A program made the translations under genes and the position numbers. 15,072 bases of DNA from an uncultured Rhodobacter sp. (GTDB lineage Bacteria; Pseudomonadota; Alphaproteobacteria; Rhodobacterales; Rhodobacteraceae): positions 1 to 15,072 of the forward strand of contig CALGTJ010000617.1 of NCBI GenBank assembly GCA_937901435.1. The letters are read 5' to 3'. This document shows positions 1 through 5,697 of this stretch, in pieces. Below the pieces are notes generated by a model, which made no database searches, was not told the DNA's origin, and saw only the letters and a program-made list of their open reading frames with translations. Every line of letters starts with the position of its first letter. The first letter of the stretch is position 1.

Positions 1-17
1 TTACGCTACCGCCGCCA

Positions 18-896
18 TCACACACCCTCGCCTCGATGAATAATCCGGGTTAGCCCCAACACAACCTCGGTCATGGACCAGCCACCGCTACGGGCATAGT
101 GACGATCCAGCCTGTAAATTTCATCTGCATTTTCAAGAGCGTCAAGCAGTTGCGCAAAGCCCGCGTCGGTTTGGGTGGTCATGGCGGCGGCAGCATGCGC
201 TTTGACATATAGGCTATGCTCGGGGGTCAGAAGCCCCTCGAAGACGGCATCATACGGCGCGACCTCGACCGAGCGGGCGAGCGTCGACAAACACTCGATT
301 GCGGCAACCCGAAGCACGTCACCCGCCGCAGGATCGGTAAATATTTCAGTTGCGAGCGCCTCGACCACTTGGCGTTGAGCGGGGAAATATCCAAGCACCT
401 CCAACATGGCGACCCGGATCTCTGCACTCGCCCTATCCAAGCCCGACAAAAGACGCGGGATCTGGGCAAGAACCGCGTCATAGACCTCGACCTCTACGCG
501 CGGCCATGTCCCGTACTCTTCAAACTCAGCGCGCGCCTGCGCTGAAATGCTCGCCTCTTCTGCCGCAATATGGGCGCGAAACGCGGCGACCGTTAAATCA
601 TCGCGCAAGAATATATCTGCCGCAGGCTCTGCGATGGCCCCTAGCAGGTCAAGGATGCGGGCGGCGCGCTTTGGGTCTACCGCAAGGGCTGCCTCGACCA
701 GATACGGAATCGCGGGGGCTGTGGCCGTGTAACGCGTGCCTTGGTGATATATATTGCCAAACAGCCGCCACAGCGCGTCCTTGGCGGACTTTTCGTCCGG
801 GCTGACCAGCGCGCGAATGTCACCCGGCACATCCGAGGCAGCGCCATAAGCATGCAGCAGTTGTGACCAGTCGATGTCATCCAAGCCTTCAAACAT
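18..896 (-). CDS. HEAT-repeat-like protein of unknown function
   Basis: This encodes about 292 residues starting at the ATG at 896, 8 bp downstream of the trmJ stop. An in-frame extension to 992 would run far into trmJ and is not favoured. The protein is almost entirely alpha-helical, with Ala/Leu-rich helices like HEAT/ARM repeats. Its clearest signature is near residues 43-66 (LWRLFGNIYHQGT, then TATAPAIPYLVE). As I recall, this resembles a family of short HEAT-repeat proteins found scattered across bacteria in variable neighbourhoods. Nothing suggests an enzyme: I see no catalytic motif, signal peptide or membrane segment. A role as a protein-binding scaffold is the most one can infer from the fold. 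The close spacing suggests cotranscription with trmJ. The coding call is firm; the function is unknown. Confidence 0.8.
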   Translation of the reverse strand: MFEGLDDIDWSQLLHAYGAASDVPGDIRALVSPDEKSAKDALWRLFGNIYHQGTRYTATAPAIPYLVEAALAVDPKRAARILDLLGAIAEPAADIFLRDDLTVAAFRAHIAAEEASISAQARAEFEEYGTWPRVEVEVYDAVLAQIPRLLSGLDRASAEIRVAMLEVLGYFPAQRQVVEALATEIFTDPAAGDVLRVAAIECLSTLARSVEVAPYDAVFEGLLTPEHSLYVKAHAAAAMTTQTDAGFAQLLDALENADEIYRLDRHYARSGGWSMTEVVLGLTRIIHRGEGV

Positions 897-904
897 TGGG
901 AAGG

Positions 905-1633
905 CTACCCTTTTTCCTTCCACCGCACCATCTGGCGCAGGATGCCGTGAAACAACTGCGTGTCGGCGCGGGTCATCGGCATCCGGGACCAAAGGTTACG
1001 CAGGGTTTGTTTCATGCTGGCGGCCTTGTGGTCGGGAAAAAAGAACCCGGCCTCGTCCAGACGATCCTCGTAGTGTTGCGCGAGTGCCTCGACCTCGACG
1101 GCGGTGGCCGGATCGGTGCGGGCCAGATCGATGCGCACGGCCTCTGCCTGAACGGTCTGGCGACGCCATTCATAGGCGGTCAGCAGGGCGCATTGGCCAA
1201 GGTTGAGCGAGGGAAACGCCGGATCGACAGGCACCGAGATGATCGTATTGGCGATGGCGATGTCATCGTTTTCAAGGCCCGCGCGTTCCGGGCCGAACAG
1301 GACCGCCACACGCTCGCCATCGGCAATGCGCGCCTTTGTATCCTGCATGGCGCGTTCCGGCGTGACCACGGTTTTGGTCAGCCCGCGCGGGCGGGCGGTC
1401 GTGGCATAGACATGAGTGCAATCGGCGATCGCCTCTGCGGTGGTGTCAAACAAGGGTGCGGCGTCCAGCAGACGCCCGGCACCGCTGGCATTGGCGACCG
1501 CTGTGGGGTTGGGCCAGCCGTCGCGCGGGGCGACAAGGCGCATGTTGGACAGACCAAAGTTTGCCATGGCGCGCGCGGCGGCGCCGATGTTTTCGCCCAT
1601 CTGCGGGCGCACAAGAACAAAGATTGGCTGCAT
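905..1633 (-). CDS. trmJ: TrmJ-type tRNA (cytidine/uridine-2'-O-)-methyltransferase (SPOUT/TrmH family)
   Basis: This is a 242-residue SPOUT-class RNA methyltransferase. Visible motifs are the N-terminal VLVRPQMGENIGAAAR (residues 7-21), whose Asn and Arg are the conserved motif 1 residues, LFGPERAGLENDD (112-124) and PVDPAFPSLNLGQ (135-147). The last two form the trefoil-knot SAM-binding region. E. coli TrmJ uses SAM to 2'-O-methylate nucleotide 32 in the anticodon loop of several tRNAs, and its length (246 residues) is close to this one. The C-terminal helical part (LAQHYEDRLDEAGFFF, then the segment ending NLWSRM) also fits TrmJ rather than TrmL or TrmH. The ATG at 1633 gives the expected N-terminus; no strong Shine-Dalgarno precedes it. 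It is divergent from the TfoX-like gene, 66 bp away. The exact target nucleotide is inferred from the family. Confidence 0.9.
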   Translation of the reverse strand: MQPIFVLVRPQMGENIGAAARAMANFGLSNMRLVAPRDGWPNPTAVANASGAGRLLDAAPLFDTTAEAIADCTHVYATTARPRGLTKTVVTPERAMQDTKARIADGERVAVLFGPERAGLENDDIAIANTIISVPVDPAFPSLNLGQCALLTAYEWRRQTVQAEAVRIDLARTDPATAVEVEALAQHYEDRLDEAGFFFPDHKAASMKQTLRNLWSRMPMTRADTQLFHGILRQMVRWKEKG

Positions 1634-1699
1634 TATAGGCTATCCCGCGTGGTTTTCGGGGTGATACGCTTGGGGCATCGCAAGGGCAAGGAGGCGCGC

Positions 1700-2029
1700 A
1701 TGGCCTATGACGATGGATTGGCGGAACTGTTGCGTAATGATCTGGTGGATCTTGCTGGGATCGTCGAAAAACGCATGTTTGGCGGTCTGTGTTTTATGTG
1801 GAATGGCAATATGTTATGCGGGGTCCATCAGGGCGGCGGCATGTTTCGAGTGGGCAAGACCCGTCATGCAACGGCGCTGGAAATCCAGGGCGTGGACCCG
1901 ATGGGATTTACCGGACGACCCATGGGCGGGATGATTGACGTCAGCGACGAGGCCATGGTGGATGACGCGCGGCGCGGCGTTTGTTTGCGGCTGGCGATGG
2001 ATTTTGTCGGCAGCTTGCCTGCGAAGTAG
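1700..2029 (+). CDS. TfoX N-terminal domain protein
   Basis: This encodes 109 residues from the ATG at 1700, preceded by a strong Shine-Dalgarno (AAGGAGG at 1688-1694). The reading frame is open further upstream, but that part is antisense to trmJ and should be ignored. The sequence fits the TfoX_N domain: an N-terminal helix, then KRMFGGLCFMWNGNMLCGV and a region carrying MFRVG. TfoX/Sxy proteins regulate competence in gammaproteobacteria, but stand-alone N-domain proteins like this one are widespread and mostly uncharacterised, so competence should not be assumed. The C-terminal TfoX domain is absent. A 69-bp gap with its own ribosome-binding site precedes the next gene, so the two may be cotranscribed. 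Confidence 0.85.
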   Translation: MAYDDGLAELLRNDLVDLAGIVEKRMFGGLCFMWNGNMLCGVHQGGGMFRVGKTRHATALEIQGVDPMGFTGRPMGGMIDVSDEAMVDDARRGVCLRLAMDFVGSLPAK

Positions 2030-2098
2030 CCAAGCCTGAAAATCCGGTCTATAGCGGCGCTGGACGATGCCCCAGACCACGGCAAGGAGAGAGCGACA

Positions 2099-2719
2099 AT
2101 GGCCGAGACAGAGCAGCCACATATCTATCTGATCACCCCGCCGGAGTTTGAGCTTTCCATCTTTCCCAATGCCTTATCTGCGGTACTTGATGCGGTGGAC
2201 GTGGCGTGCCTGCGCCTTGCCCTGTCCAGCATAGACGAGGACCGGGTGCTGCGCGCGGCGGATGCTGTGCGCGAAGTCGCCCATGCGCGCGACGTGCCGC
2301 TGGTGATCCAGAGCCACATTCAACTGGTCGAACGGCTTGGCCTTGACGGGGTGCATCTGCTGGATGGCTCGCGCTCTGTACGGGCGGCGCGCAAGGAGTT
2401 GGGTGAAGACGCCATTATCGGCGCGTTTTGTGCCACATCCCGCCATGATGGCATGACTGCGGGTGAAACCGGCGCGGATTATGTGTCATTCGGCCCGGTT
2501 GCCCCGACCCCGCTGGGCGATGGCAGCTATGCCGAGGCCGAGTTGTTCGGCTGGTGGTCCGAGATGATCGAAGTGTCCGTCGTGGCCGAAGGTGCTTTGA
2601 CCCCTGAATTAATCGCCGGACTTGCGTCGATGACGGATTTCTTCGGGGTGGGGCCAGAAATCTGGGACGAGGAAAGCCCGGCTCAGGCACTGTTGAACCT
2701 GATAGCTGCGATGGGTTGA
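2099..2719 (+). CDS. thiamine-phosphate-synthase-like (ThiE/TenI fold) protein with degenerate active site
   Basis: This encodes 206 residues, with an ATG at 2099 and AAGGAG about 8 bp upstream. The overall pattern is a ThiE/TenI TIM barrel: IYLITPP (9-15), PLVIQSHIQLV (67-77), GLDGVHLL (81-88), IIGAF (107-111), GADYVSFGPVAPTP (125-138) and VVAEGAL (161-167). True ThiE enzymes join the pyrimidine and thiazole phosphates to form thiamine phosphate. Their ligand and Mg2+ motifs (NDR, GQxD, SxHS, PTxTK, GGI) are all altered here: NDR reads QSH, GQxD reads LDGS, PTxTK is lost and GGI reads GAL. The fold assignment is sound. Classical ThiE activity is doubtful, and no other thi gene is nearby. The protein could be a TenI-like relative or a divergent enzyme. 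Confidence 0.75.
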   Translation: MAETEQPHIYLITPPEFELSIFPNALSAVLDAVDVACLRLALSSIDEDRVLRAADAVREVAHARDVPLVIQSHIQLVERLGLDGVHLLDGSRSVRAARKELGEDAIIGAFCATSRHDGMTAGETGADYVSFGPVAPTPLGDGSYAEAELFGWWSEMIEVSVVAEGALTPELIAGLASMTDFFGVGPEIWDEESPAQALLNLIAAMG

Positions 2720-2754
2720 GGCGCGATTTCGAATTGCTTGCGCAATCCGATCAA

Positions 2755-2811
2755 CTGGGGGGCTAGCCCCCCAGACCCCCCAGAGTAGTTTCGGCAAGAT
2801 GAACTCACACA
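2755..2811. repeat. palindromic G/C-run intergenic element (likely bidirectional terminator)
   Basis: A perfect 20-bp palindrome (CTGGGGGG-CTAG-CCCCCCAG, 2755-2774) is followed by a second C-run, ACCCCCCAGAGTAGTTTCGG (2773-2792). It sits between the convergent thiE-like gene and olsA, where a shared terminator would be expected. From memory, G-run/C-run hairpins followed by a GAGTA-TTT-like tail recur in intergenic regions of Rhodobacteraceae genomes, so this is probably one copy of a dispersed family. A smaller hairpin, ATTGC-TTGC-GCAAT, lies just before it (2733-2746). Confidence 0.6.
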
Positions 2812-2826
2812 GGCGCTTTTGAAGCC

Positions 2827-3651
2827 TCAGCCACCAAGGCGGACATGGCCGGTCCGCACAGCGATCTCGCAGGCCAGCGCCAAGGCTTTGCGGTCTTTGT
2901 AGTCTCTGACCTTGAGGGGCGGCTGATAGCGGATCTCGACGCATCCCTGACGCTTTGCGGCCAGCACGTGCAGCAGGTGCGGACCAAAGCCCATGTCCCC
3001 CCACCATCCGTAAAAACGGGGGTCTGCGTCTTTTGGGGCCGTATAGATCACGCTGACCGGTTGCACTGATATCCGATCGCGCAGCGCGTCTGTAAAGAAG
3101 GCGGCGAAAAGCGTTGATTTAAAGGGCAAAACTTGCTGCCCATCGGTCGAGGTGCCCTCTGGAAAGAACAGTAACTTATGCCCGGCCTGAAGCCGCGATT
3201 CAAAGATGTCTTTCTGCGCGCGGGCCTCTCTGGGATCGCGGTTGATAAAGACGGTGCCCGTGGCGCGCGCAAGCCAGCCGATCCCGGGCCAGCGGGCGAC
3301 CTCTGCCTTGGAGACAAAGTAAATCCGTTTGCGCGCGTTCAGCGCAAAAATATCGAGCCAGCTGGAATGGTTCGCGACCACGGCCCCGGGCGTCTGCATC
3401 AGCGCGCCCGTGCTGCGAAATTTCATGCCAAGGATCACAAAGGCCGACCGGCAGACGAATTGGGTAATATATGGCGTGACGGGGCGATTCTGACCAAACA
3501 GTGGCCGCTCGATCAGGCGCACGACCAGTAACAGACCGAGGCAGCCGAACGTCAGCACACCCAACACACCCCCGCGCAGCACGACCCGCGCCCAATCGCC
3601 CTGCGAAAGAGGCCGCGCCAGAGGCTCTTGGCTGCGCTGCCAGGTGGTCAC
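2827..3651 (-). CDS. olsA: OlsA, lyso-ornithine lipid O-acyltransferase (PlsC-like)
   Basis: This encodes 274 residues. I chose the GTG at 3651 because it overlaps the olsB stop as GTGA; a longer open frame to 3723 lies inside olsB. A membrane segment covers residues 23-46 (GDWARVVLRGG, then the hydrophobic stretch to LLLVV). The acyltransferase motifs are clear: NHSSWLD (94-100, the HX4D catalytic pair H95/D100), FINRDPR (135-141) and FPEGTSTDG (163-171). These define the PlsC/lysophospholipid acyltransferase family. The partner OlsB directly upstream identifies this member as OlsA, which transfers a second acyl chain onto lyso-ornithine lipid at the inner membrane. Without that neighbour, a PlsC-type acylglycerol-phosphate acyltransferase would be the alternative. 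Confidence 0.88.
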   Translation of the reverse strand: MTTWQRSQEPLARPLSQGDWARVVLRGGVLGVLTFGCLGLLLVVRLIERPLFGQNRPVTPYITQFVCRSAFVILGMKFRSTGALMQTPGAVVANHSSWLDIFALNARKRIYFVSKAEVARWPGIGWLARATGTVFINRDPREARAQKDIFESRLQAGHKLLFFPEGTSTDGQQVLPFKSTLFAAFFTDALRDRISVQPVSVIYTAPKDADPRFYGWWGDMGFGPHLLHVLAAKRQGCVEIRYQPPLKVRDYKDRKALALACEIAVRTGHVRLGG

Positions 3652-4442
3652 AGCCCGCCTCCGGCTTTGGCGTAGATCTGGCGTTGGCGGTCGTTCAGGC
3701 GGGCGGTGTCCATCACCAGACACACGTCGATGGTGTTGAAGACGTGATCCACATAGGCCCCATCGCCGACAAGTCCGCCCAGCCGCAGGTAAGCCTTGAT
3801 CAGGGCCGGCGTGCCGACCATCGCCGCGCGCCGGTCAATCTGCGCCTGCGGGATCAGGTCCATCCTCTGAAAGGCACGCGACGTGACCCGCAACTCTGGC
3901 GGCGCGCGGTAAGCGTGGTGCAGCAGTGACAAAGGTTGGGCCAGAGCCGCCGGATCTGTGCCGTGAAACGAGGCCACGCCAAAGAGAATCTCGATCCCAT
4001 GGCGCGCCACATAGGCGGCAAGGCCTGACCAAAGTTCGAACATGGCCGTCCCGCCCCGATAGTCGCGGTGCAGGCATGAGCGGCCCAGTTCCAACAGCTT
4101 GCGCCCGCTGGCCTTAAGCACGCGCAGGTCATATTCATCCTCGGAATAATACTGTCCCATGGCTGCCGCCTGATCGGCGCGCAACAGTCGATAGACCCCC
4201 ACCACCTGATCCTTGGGCGCACGGGCACGGTCCAACAGCATGAGATGGTCAAAAAAGGGATCAAACGCATCCGTCTCTAAGCGCTGATCATGATCTACGC
4301 CTGCGCCAGCCCCGCCGAGTTCCGTGACGAAAACCTCATAGCGCAATCGTTGAGCGGCGCGCAGGTCGGCGGCGCTCTCTGCCAGTTTGATCTGAAAATC
4401 AGGGGATGCGGCGCTTATCGGCAGAGGGGCGTGTCCTTGCAA
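3648..4442 (-). CDS. olsB: OlsB, L-ornithine N-alpha-acyltransferase
   Basis: This 264-residue GNAT-fold protein of the hemolysin-like acyltransferase family carries LRYEVFV (33-39), VVGVYRLL (80-87), LELGRSCLHRDYRGG (117-131) and LFGVASFHGTDP (153-164), all typical of OlsB. It attaches a 3-hydroxy fatty acyl chain to the alpha-amino group of ornithine, making lyso-ornithine lipid for OlsA. The start is a TTG at 4442; an in-frame TGA two codons upstream excludes a longer protein, and no ATG or GTG follows before conserved sequence. No convincing Shine-Dalgarno precedes the TTG. It begins about 30 bp from the 13-bp tandem array, which therefore lies in its leader or promoter. Ornithine lipids are phosphate-free membrane lipids, often important when phosphate is scarce. 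Confidence 0.9.
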   Translation of the reverse strand: MQGHAPLPISAASPDFQIKLAESAADLRAAQRLRYEVFVTELGGAGAGVDHDQRLETDAFDPFFDHLMLLDRARAPKDQVVGVYRLLRADQAAAMGQYYSEDEYDLRVLKASGRKLLELGRSCLHRDYRGGTAMFELWSGLAAYVARHGIEILFGVASFHGTDPAALAQPLSLLHHAYRAPPELRVTSRAFQRMDLIPQAQIDRRAAMVGTPALIKAYLRLGGLVGDGAYVDHVFNTIDVCLVMDTARLNDRQRQIYAKAGGGL

Positions 4443-4471
4443 CGGTCAGTCCAAATCGAAACGGGGCGCTT

Positions 4472-4653
4472 GGGCCAAGAGGGTGGGCCAAGGTTTCAGA
4501 CCCAGTTTTCAGACCCAGTTTTCAGACCCGGTGTTAAGGCCCAGCCTACGGGACCAGCCCTGAACCCAAGGTCTCGGGCCTGTGCGAGGGCCGGATGCTT
4601 AGGCCTGACGCTCTGACCTGAAGCTCTGGCCTGACGCTTTGGCCTGATATGTA
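4472..4653. repeat. diverged 13-bp tandem array, 14 units
   Basis: Fourteen consecutive 13-bp units run in strict register with no insertion or deletion. Units 3 and 4 are identical (AGACCCAGTTTTC, 4498-4510 and 4511-4523). Units 11 and 13 differ at one base (GGCCTGACGCTCT at 4602-4614 and GGCCTGACGCTTT at 4628-4640). The left half favours AGACCCAG, the right half GGCCTGA. A core G-x-C-C-x-x-A at positions 2, 4, 5 and 7 survives in most units. Because 13 is not a multiple of three, a reading frame across it would change every unit, so it is not a coding repeat. It fills much of the olsB upstream region. Confidence 0.85.
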
Positions 4654-4709
4654 GGTTGCTCTCCGCAAGTTTGCAACAGACTGTGCTCTTTTGACGAGGC
4701 AAACATATG

Positions 4710-4728
4710 TTAACATAGTATTAACCAT
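4710..4728 (+). promoter_or_regulatory. CtrA-type binding site
   Basis: TTAACATAGTATTAAC (4710-4725) is a perfect match to the CtrA consensus TTAA-N7-TTAAC. The second half reads TTAACCAT (4721-4728), the extended half-site. A further TTAAC lies at 4742-4746. The site is downstream of DUF3553 and upstream of olsB (about 270 bp away). On the plus strand it lies 240 bp upstream of chpT. A weak sigma-70-like pair, TTGACG (4691-4696) and CATAGT (4714-4719) with 17-bp spacing, overlaps it on the plus strand. The motif match is direct; CtrA binding and the target gene are inferred. Confidence 0.6.
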
Positions 4729-4755
4729 CCTCATGCACGGCTTAACAGGTTCCAT

Positions 4756-4917
4756 CTAGTCAAAGACCATCTGCAAGACGACATGATCACCATAAAAGAC
4801 CACCTTGCCCCTATGCTCGAAATTCACCGTCACCCGTCCGCCTACGTTGGATTGCACCTGTCCCAGACCCCAATCGGGTTCTGCCGGGTGCCGCACCAAC
4901 ATCCCCGGTTCTAACAT
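4756..4917 (-). CDS. DUF3553 domain protein
   Basis: This small protein has 53 residues from the ATG at 4917. Starting at the TTG at 4935 would give six more residues and has a better ribosome-binding site (GAGGGAAG, about 5-8 bp away), so that start is quite possible. Almost the whole protein is one domain: LEPGMLVRHP, DWGLGQVQS and VTVNFEHRGKVV, which match DUF3553. The domain resembles the small beta-barrel modules found at the ends of UvrD/Rep/PcrA-type helicases, which suggests contact with nucleic acid or RNA polymerase. That is family inference only. It faces away from chpT with a 30-48 bp gap, so the two must share or overlap promoters, or be transcribed from further out. Confidence 0.82.
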   Translation of the reverse strand: MLEPGMLVRHPAEPDWGLGQVQSNVGGRVTVNFEHRGKVVFYGDHVVLQMVFD

Positions 4918-4965
4918 GGCGTTCAAATCACTCAACTGCTCTTCCCTCTGGTTTAAGGATCCACA

Positions 4966-5562
4966 ATGACCGCATCGCAAGACCTCACTGCCCTGCTCGG
5001 CTCGCGCATCTGCCATGACCTTATCTCTCCCCTTGGCGCTATTTCCAATGGGGTCGAGTTACTAGAAATGACAGGGCTCGAAATGGGGCCAGAGCTAGAG
5101 TTGATCTCGCAAAGTGTCAGCAGTGCCAATGCGCGGATCCGTTTTTTCCGCGTCGCCTTTGGCGCTGCCGCTGAGGATCAGATGATCGGGGCCAATGAAA
5201 TTCGCAGCATTCTGGCGGATCTGACGAAAACGGGCCGTTTGTGCATGGATTGGCAAGTTCTGCCCGATATGAACCGGCAGCAGGTCAAAAAGGTGTTTTT
5301 GCTGCTCATGTGCCTCGAAAGCTCGATGCCGTGGGGCGGGCAGATCACGATCACGAACGACGGCGACTTTTGGTCGCTGGCCGGAACATCGGATCGGATG
5401 AAAGAGGTGCCGGACCTGTGGGATCTTTTGGCGCGCGTCCCCGCAGAAACAGATGTCGCTGCGGCGGATGTGCATTTTCTGCTGCTCGCCCATATGTTGG
5501 CAGAGGCCGGGCGCAACCTGACGCTGGACCGAAGCGAGACCGGGTTGATCGCGCGGTTTTAG
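4966..5562 (+). CDS. chpT: ChpT histidine phosphotransferase
   Basis: This encodes 198 residues from the ATG at 4966, with AAGGAT about 7 bp upstream. SRICHDLISPLGAISNGVEL (13-32) is the dimerisation/phosphotransfer helix of ChpT, with His17 as the phospho-acceptor. The C-terminal half is a degenerate histidine-kinase ATPase fold without N, G1 or G2 boxes, as expected for this family. ChpT relays phosphate from the hybrid kinase CckA to the master regulator CtrA and to CpdR in the cytoplasm. In Rhodobacterales this relay controls motility and gene transfer agents rather than being essential. A CtrA-type site at 4710-4728 lies upstream across DUF3553, so feedback control is possible. A hairpin overlaps its stop codon. 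Confidence 0.92.
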   Translation: MTASQDLTALLGSRICHDLISPLGAISNGVELLEMTGLEMGPELELISQSVSSANARIRFFRVAFGAAAEDQMIGANEIRSILADLTKTGRLCMDWQVLPDMNRQQVKKVFLLLMCLESSMPWGGQITITNDGDFWSLAGTSDRMKEVPDLWDLLARVPAETDVAAADVHFLLLAHMLAEAGRNLTLDRSETGLIARF

Positions 5563-5570
5563 ACCGCGCG
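5550..5570 (+). terminator. hairpin over the chpT stop codon
   Basis: CGCGCGGT-TTTAG-ACCGCGCG forms a perfect 8-bp stem with a 5-base loop, and the chpT stop codon sits inside the loop region. No T-run follows, so this is not a textbook intrinsic terminator. It lies at the end of chpT, facing the convergent proA. A shorter hairpin, GTGCC-GCA-GGCAC (5658-5670), lies in the same 135-bp gap on the proA side. The function is inferred from position. Confidence 0.45.
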
Positions 5571-5697
5571 GCCCTCATCGCGAACGTGCAAACAGGTCGT
5601 TACGCCCCTGCCATGCGCCAACCCGACGCGCCCTTCGCGCGGCGCACAGCATAGAGCGTGCCGCAGGCACTCCATTTGGTCACAGCCTTTTGAGGCA

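Noticed and set aside
1..18. ATG at 18 (minus) overlapping the HEAT gene stop, reading MAAVA then TAA
   Set aside because: Only five codons before a stop at the window edge, and no evidence that it is a gene. It may be part of downstream intergenic sequence.
1632..1637. Perfect TATAAT on the minus strand overlapping the trmJ ATG
   Set aside because: No -35 element at 16-18 bp, and it would start transcription inside the trmJ coding sequence. Likely chance.
863..1699. Long plus-strand open frame continuous with the TfoX-like gene
   Set aside because: It is antisense to trmJ, which has clear family motifs. The Shine-Dalgarno at 1688-1694 and the domain boundary place the real start at 1700.
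4472..4653. CRISPR array
   Set aside because: The units are 13 bp, directly adjacent and without spacers, so the structure is a tandem repeat, not repeat-spacer; no cas gene is present.
4546..4755. 69-codon minus-strand frame beginning right after the DUF3553 stop
   Set aside because: It runs through the CtrA box and the 13-bp array, has no recognisable domain, and its C-terminal half is just the array read in shifting frames.
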